From: VFBF01 sp034440275
GTDB taxonomy: Bacteria; Pseudomonadota; Alphaproteobacteria; Caulobacterales; Aquidulcibacteraceae
Assembly (NCBI GenBank): GCA_034440275.1
Contig: JAWXBS010000078.1
Coordinates: forward strand, 1 to 21,337
Direction of reading: 5' to 3'
Length of the DNA stretch: 21,337 bases
Below are positions 13,407-21,058 of this stretch, in pieces (within the stretch, counting starts at the first letter, position 1; each line of letters begins with the position of its first letter). Made by a program: the position numbers and the translations under genes. The notes below the pieces were generated by a model, which was not told the origin of the DNA, searched no databases, and saw nothing but the letters and a program-made list of their open reading frames with translations.

Positions 13407-13868
13407 CTAGCGAGCCCCGAAGAGGCGGGTCAGATATTCCGAGCGCTTGGCGACGATCGAACGCCCCTCGGGCGACACATAATAGCGCCGCATGGCGACG
13501 AGTTCGTCGGCCGTATAGGTCTCGACCATCGCATCAACGGCGCGCGACTCCATCGCGGCCAGTTGCGCATCAAGCAGGCGATTGACCGTTCCCTCGCTCT
13601 CGCGCATCGACCCGAAAAGGCTCTCCGCCAGATCGCACGCCGCACGACCCAGGGGATTGGGATTGCGCGAAAGGCCCTCACGGCAACGCCGCCCGAGATC
13701 GGCGCTCGACATGGTCGTGGGCGCAAGCCGCACCACCAGCATGATGTCGTCGAGCCCGCCGGAAATCCGGAAGACATCCTGCGCGACGGCGCGCTCATCG
13801 ATGACCGGGGCGGTCGTGGCGCAGGCGGAGAGCGCCAGGAGCGCGACGGCAAGGAATACAGGACGCAT
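13407..13868 (-). CDS. DUF2059-like lipoprotein
   Basis: The 153-aa precursor has a lipoprotein signal: MRPVFLAVALLALSAC with the lipobox LSAC and acceptor Cys16. The mature part contains Cys62 and Cys78. Near its end is a segment typical of DUF2059 (VDAMVETYTADELVAMRRYY, 111-130, then VSPEGRSIVAK, 131-141). Members are small periplasmic or membrane-anchored proteins of unknown function. The ATG at 13868 is chosen because it gives the signal peptide; the upstream open frame is a shadow of the divergent thioesterase gene. It is divergent from that gene (63 bp) and lies upstream of tetR on the same strand (81 bp). Confidence 0.82.
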   Translation of the reverse strand: MRPVFLAVALLALSACATTAPVIDERAVAQDVFRISGGLDDIMLVVRLAPTTMSSADLGRRCREGLSRNPNPLGRAACDLAESLFGSMRESEGTVNRLLDAQLAAMESRAVDAMVETYTADELVAMRRYYVSPEGRSIVAKRSEYLTRLFGAR

Positions 13869-13931
13869 GAGGGATGCCTTTCGCGGGGACGCTTGTCTTT
13901 TTTCCGCCCGCGCCGCAAGCAGCTTGTGCCT

Positions 13932-14408
13932 ATGTCTGATATCCCCATGCCCCCCAGCGCCGTCCAGGTCGTCCAGGTGATGGTCTCCGCCACGCCCTAC
14001 GCGCGCGCGCTCGGCTTCGAAGTCACCGCTGTCGGCGACAGCCGCGTCACCATGCGCACGCCGTATCGCGCCGATCTCATCGGCGACCCGGAAACGGGCG
14101 TCATCGCCGGCGGCGTCATCACGGCTTTGCTCGATCACGTGGCGGGCGCCTCGGTGATGGCCGCGATGAAGGAACGCCAGAGCATCGCGACGCTCGATCT
14201 GCGCATCGACTATCTCCGCGCCGCTGAACCGGGGCGGGACATTTTCGCCGAGGCGCACTGCTACAAGGTCACGCGCTCGGTCGCCTTCGTGCGCGCGGTC
14301 GCCTTCGAGGACAGCCCCGACAACCCGGTCGCCAACGCAACCGCCGCATTCATGATCGCCTCCGACGGCGCGCGAAAAATGGGCGCCAACACGAGGCCGC
14401 CGCGATGA
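13932..14408 (+). CDS. PaaI-type hotdog thioesterase, copy 1
   Basis: The 158-aa hotdog-fold protein probably hydrolyses an acyl- or aryl-CoA thioester. Around the active site it reads VIAGGVITALLDHVAG (57-72). The candidate catalytic Asp is present (Asp68), but the usual His of the HGG motif is Ala (AGG, 59-61). The later IDYLRAAEPGRDIFAEA block (92-108) is typical of the family. Its end overlaps the second thioesterase gene as ATGA (14405-14408). The ribosome binding site before the ATG at 13932 is poor; in-frame ATGs at residues 6 and 17 are alternatives. It is the first gene of a tightly coupled three-gene unit with the second thioesterase and a DUF3754 protein. Confidence 0.87.
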   Translation: MSDIPMPPSAVQVVQVMVSATPYARALGFEVTAVGDSRVTMRTPYRADLIGDPETGVIAGGVITALLDHVAGASVMAAMKERQSIATLDLRIDYLRAAEPGRDIFAEAHCYKVTRSVAFVRAVAFEDSPDNPVANATAAFMIASDGARKMGANTRPPR

Positions 14409-14833
14409 GCGCGCCCGTGATCACCGAAGCACAGCTGCGCGATCGCTTTCTCTCTGTCCCGTTTGCACGGTTCCTGAACATCGATCTCGAACTGCGCGGC
14501 GACGAACTCACGATCGTCATGCCGTATCGCGAAGACCTCATCGGCAACGTCTTGCTGCCAGCACTGCATGGCGGCACGCTCGGCGCGCTGCTGGAGCTGG
14601 TCGCCGTTGCGACGGTGACGCTGAAGCAGGGCGACGCGCAGCTCCCGAAAACCATCGACATCACGATCGACTATCTCCGCTCCGGGCGTCCCGTCGACAC
14701 CTACGCTCGCGCCAAGGTCACGCGCCTCGGCCGTCGCATCGCCAGCGTCCACGCGGAAGCCTGGCAGCACGAACGCAGCGATCCGATTGCGGCGCTCAAC
14801 GGTCACTTTCTCCTCACGCAAGCGGATTCCTGA
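14405..14833 (+). CDS. PaaI-type hotdog thioesterase, copy 2
   Basis: The 142-aa hotdog protein is related to the preceding gene's product. Both share a MPYREDLIG / TPYRADLIG segment and an IDYLR block (here 88-92). In this copy the active-site loop keeps the HGG motif (LHGGTLGALLELV, 54-66) and has Glu64 where the first copy has Asp68. Hotdog enzymes act as dimers or higher assemblies with active sites at the interface, so a mixed complex is possible. The start overlaps the upstream stop (ATGA) and its stop overlaps the next start (TGATG, 14831-14835), so the three proteins are probably made together. Confidence 0.87.
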   Translation: MSAPVITEAQLRDRFLSVPFARFLNIDLELRGDELTIVMPYREDLIGNVLLPALHGGTLGALLELVAVATVTLKQGDAQLPKTIDITIDYLRSGRPVDTYARAKVTRLGRRIASVHAEAWQHERSDPIAALNGHFLLTQADS

Positions 14834-16050
14834 TGCCGACGCGCGACACCTTCATCCCCTGCAGCCGAGCGGAGCTGGCGCAAGCGCTCGCGACGAAGGG
14901 CGGCGTCGACGCGCAGTTCGCGGAGGTCGCGCGCGTGCTCGCCGCGGTGCTGCACTACGAGACTATGGATGAGCTGGAACGGCTGAAGGCGCTTTACCGT
15001 CCGCTCGATCCAACCGACGTCTCAAGCGCCGCGCCGGATGCGCCCGGCTTTCTCCGCGAGTTGGAGAACATCCTGACCATGGCGAGTTTCCGGGAGTATC
15101 CAGTCTCTGACATGGTCGCCGCCGCGCAGGCGGGCAATCTGCAAGACCTCAAGGTCCGCACCACCGACGCCGGCGTCAGCCGTATCCGCTTCTTCGCCCG
15201 CGGCGCGCGGCCCGCAAAGCTCGACGTGCGCCGCTTCTGGGGGCTGCACCGCAAGAAGGTGGATTCCGAGATTCTCGATGACGTGCTCATCGTCATCGAA
15301 CTCGCGAAGGAAGCGGAGAAATCCACCGCCAAGGCGCTCGCGCGAATCCGGCGCGGCGTTCGCCCAGGCGCGATCCTGCTGAAGCACTTCGGCGACGTGC
15401 CGCGCACCGATCTCGTCACGCTGCACCCCGGCGCCAATCCCGCCATGAAGCGCCGCGACCAGCTGATCCTCGGCGTACCTGCCGTCGCCGGCGGCATTCC
15501 GCTGCTGACGCAACTCGGCCCGGCGCTCGTGGTGATCTTCACGGTGCTCGCGGCGGTGTTCGGGTTCGAAGGCGCGCATCTGACGGACGACGCTCTGAAG
15601 CGCGCGCTGGCGGCGCTGTCGGGCCTCGTTGCGCTCGGCGCGTTCCTGATGCGGCAGCGGCTGAAGTTCGATCGCCAGAAGCTCTTCTACCAGAAGCAGC
15701 TCGCCGACACGGTCTACTTCCACACTATCGCCAACAACGCGGGCGTCATCGACGGTCTGGTCGGCGCGGCGGAGGAGCAGGACTGCAAGGAAGCGATGCT
15801 CGCCTATCACACGCTGCTTGCGGGCGGCCCGATGACCAAGGACGCGCTGGACAAGGCGGTGGAAGCGTTACTGCGCGACGCGTTCGGCATGGATGTCGAT
15901 TTCGAGATCGGCGACGCAATGGCGAAGCTCGAACGCCTGAAACTCGTCACCACGCAGGGCGACACGTACGCAGCGGTGAGCACGGGCGACGCGTTGGCGC
16001 GGCTCGACGAAGCCTGGGACGGCTACTTCAGCTACAAGCGCTCAAGCTAG
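14833..16050 (+). CDS. DUF3754 (TMEM143-like) membrane protein
   Basis: The 405-aa protein matches the DUF3754 family, which includes mitochondrial TMEM143 and has no assigned biochemical role. Key parts are the core LLKHFGDVPRTDLVTLHPG (182-200), two hydrophobic segments (about 211-245 and 257-274), and the C-terminal block NNAGVIDGLVGAAEEQDCKE (301-320) followed by AMLAYHTLL. The N-terminal 200 residues are soluble. The ATG overlaps the preceding thioesterase stop by one base, indicating translational coupling. That invites the idea of a membrane-attached acyl-CoA or lipid function, but this is inference. The stop shares CTAG (16047-16050) with the convergent gene. Confidence 0.85.
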   Translation: MPTRDTFIPCSRAELAQALATKGGVDAQFAEVARVLAAVLHYETMDELERLKALYRPLDPTDVSSAAPDAPGFLRELENILTMASFREYPVSDMVAAAQAGNLQDLKVRTTDAGVSRIRFFARGARPAKLDVRRFWGLHRKKVDSEILDDVLIVIELAKEAEKSTAKALARIRRGVRPGAILLKHFGDVPRTDLVTLHPGANPAMKRRDQLILGVPAVAGGIPLLTQLGPALVVIFTVLAAVFGFEGAHLTDDALKRALAALSGLVALGAFLMRQRLKFDRQKLFYQKQLADTVYFHTIANNAGVIDGLVGAAEEQDCKEAMLAYHTLLAGGPMTKDALDKAVEALLRDAFGMDVDFEIGDAMAKLERLKLVTTQGDTYAAVSTGDALARLDEAWDGYFSYKRSS

Positions 16051-16457
16051 ATCTTCATCCCGATCAGCACGACGCCGGCGATCACCACACAGGTAATCAT
16101 CACGGTGAGCATGGCGGCGACCACACGCGCAGTGTCGGTCTTGCGCGAGCCGGCCTTCGGCTTGGCGTCATCGCGCGGCGCGAGCGTGTAGGCCGCGAGC
16201 AAGAAGAGCGCCGCCGAACACGCCATAACGATGGCCCCGCCGATCGCACCCGCAAACAGCGCCGATGCGGCCGCGCCGCCTGCCAACATCGCTGCGAGCG
16301 GATGTCCGGTCTTCATGGTCGCGCGGATCATGCGCTTGGCGCGCCCGGTATCGAGCGTCTTGAACGCCTGCGGCGATACGACGAGCGAAAAGAGGATCGT
16401 CCAGCCGAGAACGATCGCAGCGAGGACGAGGCCGAGGCCCTGGACGAATTGGCTCAT
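16047..16457 (-). CDS. Four-TM membrane protein, DUF4149-like
   Basis: The 136-aa protein has four hydrophobic segments (about residues 8-28, 53-70, 72-92, 113-133) and a charged loop (94-110). The first helix and following loop, LGWTILFSLVVSPQAFKTLD (17-36), recall the DUF4149/TMEM205 pattern. The family match is tentative and the function is unknown. It is the last gene of a long minus-strand run, 59 bp after the GNAT gene. Its stop overlaps that of the DUF3754 gene. Confidence 0.72.
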   Translation of the reverse strand: MSQFVQGLGLVLAAIVLGWTILFSLVVSPQAFKTLDTGRAKRMIRATMKTGHPLAAMLAGGAAASALFAGAIGGAIVMACSAALFLLAAYTLAPRDDAKPKAGSRKTDTARVVAAMLTVMITCVVIAGVVLIGMKI

Positions 16458-16516
16458 GGGCGACGCATAACGGGATTCTCACGCGCCAGCTTGCAGTCGC
16501 TTCGCTCGCGCAACGA

Positions 16517-17029
16517 TCAGGCCGGGAAGATCGCCATGATGACGCTGTCGCGGATGCCGATATGGGTCTTCCAGTTGGCGCGCAGCAGCGCCTCGCGGAC
16601 GAAGCCGCTGCGCTCGAAAAGCCGGAGAGAAGCGATGTTGTCGGGGTCAATGTCGACTTCGATGCGATGCAGGTCAAGCGCTTCAAAAGCGTGCGCGACG
16701 ACGAAACGCAGCGCTTCGCTGGTCAGACCCTTGCCCTGCGCATCGCTGCACAAGATCACGCCGATCTCGCCGACGCCTTCGCGCCGTATAAAGAGCGACA
16801 CCCGCCCGAGCGCTTCGCCGCCCGCTTCCGTGATCGCCCAATGGTGCGAGTCCTCAACGGCGAGCGTGTCGGCGGTGTAGGCTACCGACTCCTCAAGCGA
16901 AGCATGCGCCGGACTTGACCAGAAATGATGCACCACTGGATCGCCGTGCGCGACAAAGAGTGCCGTCCCGTCCTCGACGACAAGCGGCCGATAGACGCCC
17001 CGCGCGCCGCGAAACGTCGGCGTTGTCAT
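16517..17029 (-). CDS. RimJ/RimL-type GNAT acetyltransferase
   Basis: The 170-aa protein is a GNAT of the RimJ/RimL class, members of which acetylate protein N-termini or small amines. Visible are the opening YRPLVVEDGTALF (13-25) and motif A, EIGVILCSDAQGKGLTSEAL (88-107). The late motif DPDNIASLRLFERSGF, with the alpha-helical SLRLFERSGF typical of the class, is also present. It is encoded directly downstream of rlmN with an ATGA overlap (17026-17029), so it is made with that rRNA/tRNA methyltransferase. A ribosomal-protein or translation-related target is plausible but not shown. Confidence 0.9.
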   Translation of the reverse strand: MTTPTFRGARGVYRPLVVEDGTALFVAHGDPVVHHFWSSPAHASLEESVAYTADTLAVEDSHHWAITEAGGEALGRVSLFIRREGVGEIGVILCSDAQGKGLTSEALRFVVAHAFEALDLHRIEVDIDPDNIASLRLFERSGFVREALLRANWKTHIGIRDSVIMAIFPA

Positions 17030-18183
17030 GATGGCTCGGCTTCGGCCTTTTCGCGCGCGATCCGCGCGCTCGCGCGCTCCTTGACGCTTTCGCTGCGCAG
17101 TTGGCCGCAGGCGGCGAGGATGTCGCGGCCGCGCGGCGTGCGGATGGGCGACGCGTAGCCCGCGCGGTTCAGCACTTCGGCGAAGGCCTCGATTGTCGGC
17201 CAGTCAGAACACTCGTAGGTCGTACCCGGCCACGGATTGAACGGGATCAGGTTGATCTTGGACGGCACGCCGCCCAGCAGCTTCACTAGCGCGCGCGCTT
17301 CCGCCAGGCTGTCGTTCACGCCCTTCAGCATCACGTATTCGAACGTCACGCGCTTGGCGTTGGAGAGCTGCGGGTAAGCGCGGATCGCGTCGAACAGCTC
17401 CCCGAGCGGATACTTCTTGTTGATCGGCACGAGTTCGTTGCGGAGATCATCGTTCGTCGCGTGCAGCGAAATCGCGAGCATCGCGCCAGTGCGCGCGCCA
17501 AGTTCGGGGATCTTCGGCGCGACGCCTGCGGTGGACACAGTTGTGCGGCGCCGCGAGATCGACAGCCCATCCCCGTCCGCGATCACGCCAATGGCGGCGT
17601 CCACGTTGTCGAGATTGTAGAGCGGCTCGCCCATGCCCATGAAGACGATGTTCGTCAGCAGACGATCCTCGTTCGAGGTCGGCCATTCCGCGAGATCATC
17701 GCGCACGATCATCACCTGGGCTGCGATTTCGGCGCTGGTGAGATTGCGGACGAGCTTCTGCGTGCCCGTGTGGCAGAACGTGCAGGTCAGCGTGCAGCCG
17801 ACCTGACTCGACACGCACAGCGCGCCGGAGCGTCCGACATCGGGGATGTAGACCGCTTCCGCCTCCACGCCCGGCGCGAGACGGATCAGGTATTTGCGCG
17901 TGCCATCGACGGATACCTGCTTTGCTGCGATCTCGGGCCGCGTCAGTGTGAAGTGGTTCTCCATCTCCCCGCGCAGTTCTTTCGCGACATTCGTCATCTG
18001 CGCGAATTCGGTGACGCCGTAGTGGTAGATCCAGCGCCAGAGCTGCTCGGCGCGCATCTTCGACTTCGCGGCGGGCACGCCCATCTCCACCAGCCGCAGG
18101 CGCAGCTCCTCGCGGGTTGCGCCGACAAGGGAAGGCAGGGCCGGCGACGAGGCCGGCGGGCGGTTGTCGATCAGGGAGGTCAT
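17026..18183 (-). CDS. rlmN: 23S rRNA (adenine2503-C2)/tRNA (adenine37-C2) methyltransferase RlmN
   Basis: The 385-aa radical-SAM enzyme methylates C2 of A2503 in 23S rRNA and of A37 in a subset of tRNAs. The iron-sulfur motif CxxxCxxC is Cys130-Cys134-Cys137 (CTLTCTFC). The methyl-carrying and resolving cysteines are Cys123 (ALCVSSQVGC) and Cys359 (ILAACGQL). GMGEPLYNLDNV and SLHATNDDLRNELVPINKKY are further family blocks. The ATG at 18183 fits the family; the open frame upstream is a shadow of the NTF2-like gene. The GNAT gene overlaps the stop. The C-terminal tail after AACGQL is short and basic. Confidence 0.97.
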   Translation of the reverse strand: MTSLIDNRPPASSPALPSLVGATREELRLRLVEMGVPAAKSKMRAEQLWRWIYHYGVTEFAQMTNVAKELRGEMENHFTLTRPEIAAKQVSVDGTRKYLIRLAPGVEAEAVYIPDVGRSGALCVSSQVGCTLTCTFCHTGTQKLVRNLTSAEIAAQVMIVRDDLAEWPTSNEDRLLTNIVFMGMGEPLYNLDNVDAAIGVIADGDGLSISRRRTTVSTAGVAPKIPELGARTGAMLAISLHATNDDLRNELVPINKKYPLGELFDAIRAYPQLSNAKRVTFEYVMLKGVNDSLAEARALVKLLGGVPSKINLIPFNPWPGTTYECSDWPTIEAFAEVLNRAGYASPIRTPRGRDILAACGQLRSESVKERASARIAREKAEAEPS

Positions 18184-18242
18184 GAGGCGGTTCGTGTGCC
18201 ACAAACCGCCCCATTGGGCCAGACGGCGTCCCGCAGGCGGCC

Positions 18243-18788
18243 CTAATGCCCCGGCGGCGGCCCCTGCATGGCGGCGCCCCGGATGGGATCGAACTGGGCG
18301 GCCTGTTCGTCGATCTCGATGTTGCAGCCCTGCACGATCTTCCAGCCGTCGGCGGCCTTCGTCATCACCAACGTCATGCGCGTGTGCATCTCGGGCGCCT
18401 GATGCCCCGACGGCGTGCGGAAGGCGCCGTGGCGCCACTTCACCACCGCGATCGCCACGCCTGGCGCGATCGTCGTGATGCTTTCGACAGCTTCTAGATC
18501 CTGACGGACGCCACGGAACATGACGTCGAAGTACACCCGGTGCGCGCGGTCCACTTCCGGGAAGCCCCGCCAATGCATCCCCTTCACGTTCACCCAGTGA
18601 ATTTCGGGACGGTAGAGCGCGCCCATCGCATCGAGGTCGCTGGCGTTCCAGGACGCCTGGTAGGCGTCGATCATCGCCCTGACCGCCGCATCGTCGCCGG
18701 CGGTGGTTTCGTGGCCCTCGGCCTGCCCTGTGATGCCCAATGTCGCTGCTCCCGCCGCTAGAAACCCAAGTAGACCCCGCCGATCCAT
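18243..18788 (-). CDS. Exported NTF2-fold (SgcJ/EcaC, DUF4440-like) protein
   Basis: The 181-aa protein starts MDRRGLLGFLAAGAATLGIT, a signal resembling a Tat peptide (twin Arg 3-4, then hydrophobic), with cleavage probably near residue 23-26. The mature part is an NTF2-like alpha+beta fold: AVRAMIDAYQASWNASDLDAMGALY (35-59) and MTLVMTKAADGWKIVQGCNIEI. This is typical of SgcJ/EcaC and SnoaL/DUF4440 proteins, which serve as small-molecule-binding domains or enzymes. The ATG at 18788 has GGAGG 5 bp upstream; a TTG 12 bp earlier is less likely. It follows the AraC gene by 39 bp and may be part of its unit. Function unknown. Confidence 0.82.
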   Translation of the reverse strand: MDRRGLLGFLAAGAATLGITGQAEGHETTAGDDAAVRAMIDAYQASWNASDLDAMGALYRPEIHWVNVKGMHWRGFPEVDRAHRVYFDVMFRGVRQDLEAVESITTIAPGVAIAVVKWRHGAFRTPSGHQAPEMHTRMTLVMTKAADGWKIVQGCNIEIDEQAAQFDPIRGAAMQGPPPGH

Positions 18789-18827
18789 GAAAACCTCCAA
18801 GGCATGTCGTCACGCCGATGGGGGTGT

Positions 18828-19682
18828 CTAGCGGGCGATTGCGGTCAGAGGCTTGAATGAATCGGACATGCGCTCAGTCATTGTTTCCGGGACATCCGCC
18901 AGCGAGGTGAAATAGTCGCCGGGCGCGCGGCCCGCGAGCGCACGAAATTCGCGCGCGAGGTGGGCCTGATCGGAAAAGCCGAATGCGTGCGCGATATCCG
19001 TCCAGGATCGCCGGGGCGAGGCTTCACGTGCGCCAAGCGCCGCCGCGAAGCGATGCAGGCGCGCGTAGTGCTTCGGCGCGACGCCCACGGAGTCGATGAA
19101 GCGACGCTGCATCTGGCGGGGACTCAGCCCCGCACGCGCGGACAGCGCAGCGATCTCGGCCCGCCCGCCCGCACGCGCCAGCACCCGCGCAGCCACATCG
19201 ACGCTGTTGGCGTCGCGCGCGACCGCAAGCAGATCTTCGATCCACGCCTGCACGACAGCCACCCGCGCCTCGAATGTCTGAGCGCACCGAACGGCGGCCT
19301 CCAGAGTCACGACCGATGGGCCCAGCACATCGGCGGCGGCAGGCGCTTCATTGGCGAGCATGGCCATCGGCACCCCAAACAGTCGCGCAAGACCAGTTGG
19401 TTGAAAGTGGATCGTGAAAGTCTCGATCGTCCCCTCGAAGGCGAGTTCGGCGACGGGCTCCGTCATCGGCCCCACCAGCGCCGCTTCGGGACTGACGAAG
19501 AACGCCCCGCCCGGCGCGCGGACGCGATACCGGTCAGCGAGATAGAATTCGAGGATCTGCGTCGGTCGTGCGGGAAGCGGGCGAACCGACGACAGCTTCG
19601 CAAAGGTCTCGCGGCGTTCGGTGAACCCGCTGACCACGGCGCGGAGCCGACGATGGGAGGGCGTGCGCCGCACGAAAAGCAT
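18828..19682 (-). CDS. AraC family transcriptional regulator
   Basis: The 284-aa protein has an N-terminal sensing domain of the DUF6597-like type (about residues 15-105, with LEFYLADRYRV and FTIHFQPTGLARLFGV). The C-terminal AraC DNA-binding domain has its first helix-turn-helix at about 175-198 (IAALSARAGLSPRQMQRRF) and its second at about 227-250 (DIAHAFGFSDQAHLAREFR). The GFSDQAHLAREFR signature is canonical. Its neighbours are an exported NTF2-like protein gene downstream (39 bp) and a two-TM protein gene upstream (32 bp), either of which may be a target or partner. Confidence 0.9.
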   Translation of the reverse strand: MLFVRRTPSHRRLRAVVSGFTERRETFAKLSSVRPLPARPTQILEFYLADRYRVRAPGGAFFVSPEAALVGPMTEPVAELAFEGTIETFTIHFQPTGLARLFGVPMAMLANEAPAAADVLGPSVVTLEAAVRCAQTFEARVAVVQAWIEDLLAVARDANSVDVAARVLARAGGRAEIAALSARAGLSPRQMQRRFIDSVGVAPKHYARLHRFAAALGAREASPRRSWTDIAHAFGFSDQAHLAREFRALAGRAPGDYFTSLADVPETMTERMSDSFKPLTAIAR

Positions 19683-19714
19683 GGCCCGACACTAGCAGAC
19701 GCCGCCCGAAGGAC

Positions 19715-20407
19715 CTAGCGGACCGCCGCCCTTGCGGCATCGTTCGCCGCTTCAGCGTTGAAGCCGGACTGGGTGATGACCACCCGGTACGCAGCGCCAT
19801 CGGCGAGCGGCATGTAATTCGCGGAACCGAACCGGCGATCTTCCGCCAGCGAGATCGACGAAAGCCACGCCTTGAGGCCTTCCGGCGCCCGCGCGAGGAT
19901 CGGATTTGGCGGACGCGATACGTCGCATGCGGTGATCGGCTTGCCGTTGGCTTCGCGCGCGTCGATGTACTTGTTCGCCATCTGGTCGAGTTCATAGGTG
20001 GCGTTGAGGCCGAGCGTGTTCGCCCACGGCTGCCACTTCTGCACGCGGCCGCCGAGAATCCACTCATCGCCCTGCAGCAGACAATGCGTTTCGCCCGCGC
20101 CATCGGCGCGCACGAGCGTCACGTCGTAGAGCTTCTGCAATGCGTCCGTCTGCTTCACCGTGATTTCGGCGACGGGCTTTTCCCAGGTGAGACGCGAATA
20201 GCTCTGCATGTTCAGCGCGACGAGCGCCGCGATGCAGGCCGCCGCCGCCGTGGTCAGTCCGGTCGCGACGCCGCGCCCGCCGGTCATGACCCGCCCCCGA
20301 CCCATGCTGCGCACGCCACGGAAGATGATGAAGATGCCGGACGCGAGCGCCGCCAGGGGCGCCGCAATCCATGCCCACCCCAGAGATGAACCAAGTGATT
20401 CGAGCAT
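19715..20407 (-). CDS. Two-TM protein of unknown function
   Basis: I do not recognise this 230-aa protein. It has two hydrophobic segments (about residues 13-30 and 48-67) joined by a short basic, Gly-rich loop (RGVRSMGRGRVMTGGRG). A hydrophilic region of about 160 residues follows, which should face the periplasm or cytoplasm according to topology. That region contains Cys109 and Cys161, a WILGGRVQKWQPWANTLGL segment (116-134) and mixed beta character. The start is firm: GGAGGG lies 4 bp upstream of the ATG. It sits between a DsbA-fold gene (45 bp upstream) and the AraC gene (32 bp downstream) on the same strand. Confidence 0.75.
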   Translation of the reverse strand: MLESLGSSLGWAWIAAPLAALASGIFIIFRGVRSMGRGRVMTGGRGVATGLTTAAAACIAALVALNMQSYSRLTWEKPVAEITVKQTDALQKLYDVTLVRADGAGETHCLLQGDEWILGGRVQKWQPWANTLGLNATYELDQMANKYIDAREANGKPITACDVSRPPNPILARAPEGLKAWLSSISLAEDRRFGSANYMPLADGAAYRVVITQSGFNAEAANDAARAAVR

Positions 20408-20452
20408 TTCGCCCTCCGCGCCTCAACGAATCGATGCGCAGAGCATAGCCGC

Positions 20453-21058
20453 CTAGCGTCGTTGCGCGACAATCTCCTCCTCGACGTCGCGCAGCGTGTT
20501 CTTGCCGAAGAAGATTTCCGTGCCGACGACGAAGGTCGGGATGCCGAAGGCGCCGCGCTCGACGGCGTCGGTGGTGTTCGCCATCAAGCGATCCTTGGCG
20601 TCCTGTTCCTGCGCCCGCGCGAGCAGTCGATTGGCATCGAGCCCGCCGTCCGTCAACGCGGCATGCACCACCGCCGGATCGCCCATGTTCGAGCCCAGCT
20701 CCCACATGTGGCGGTACGCGACTTCCATATAGGCTGGCAGGCCGCCGTCGACCTCCGCGCCAGCGGCGATGCGCATGAGCAGCAGCGTGTTGACAGGGAA
20801 GTGCGGATTCATGCGAAACGCTTCTAGGCCGTGACGCGCGATGAAACGGCGCGTCTCCAGCAATTCGTAGTCCATCTTGTTTCGAATATTTCCAAAAGCG
20901 ATCATCGGCGCCTGGTTGCCGGTGGCTTTGAAGATGCCGCCAAGAAGGACGGGCGTGTATTTGAACGCGGCGCCTGTGTGCGCCTCGATCTGCGGGATCA
21001 CCTTGTGCGCGAGATACGCATTCGGACTTGCGAAATCGAACAGGAACTCCGGCTGCAT
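20453..21058 (-). CDS. 2-hydroxychromene-2-carboxylate isomerase / DsbA-fold protein
   Basis: The 201-aa protein belongs to the kappa-class GST / HCCA isomerase branch of the thioredoxin superfamily. The N-terminus FLFDFASPNAYLA (5-17) carries the catalytic-type Ser11 in place of the DsbA CxxC. Near the C-terminus FGIPTFVVGTEIFFGKNTL has the cis-proline loop. Members isomerise aromatic intermediates with glutathione or act as GSTs, which would use the product of gshB. The start at 21058 has GGAG 8 bp upstream and overlaps the SDR stop by one base (TGATG); an ATG 6 bp earlier is possible. Confidence 0.9.
   Translation of the reverse strand: MQPEFLFDFASPNAYLAHKVIPQIEAHTGAAFKYTPVLLGGIFKATGNQAPMIAFGNIRNKMDYELLETRRFIARHGLEAFRMNPHFPVNTLLLMRIAAGAEVDGGLPAYMEVAYRHMWELGSNMGDPAVVHAALTDGGLDANRLLARAQEQDAKDRLMANTTDAVERGAFGIPTFVVGTEIFFGKNTLRDVEEEIVAQRR

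Noticed and set aside
12939..13931. Long plus-strand open frame leading into the first thioesterase
   Set aside because: It is antisense to the TetR and lipoprotein genes and has no recognisable domain. Open antisense frames are expected at this GC content.
18184..18813. N-terminal extension of rlmN
   Set aside because: It lies over the NTF2-like gene in another frame. RlmN proteins begin near the MTSLID start.
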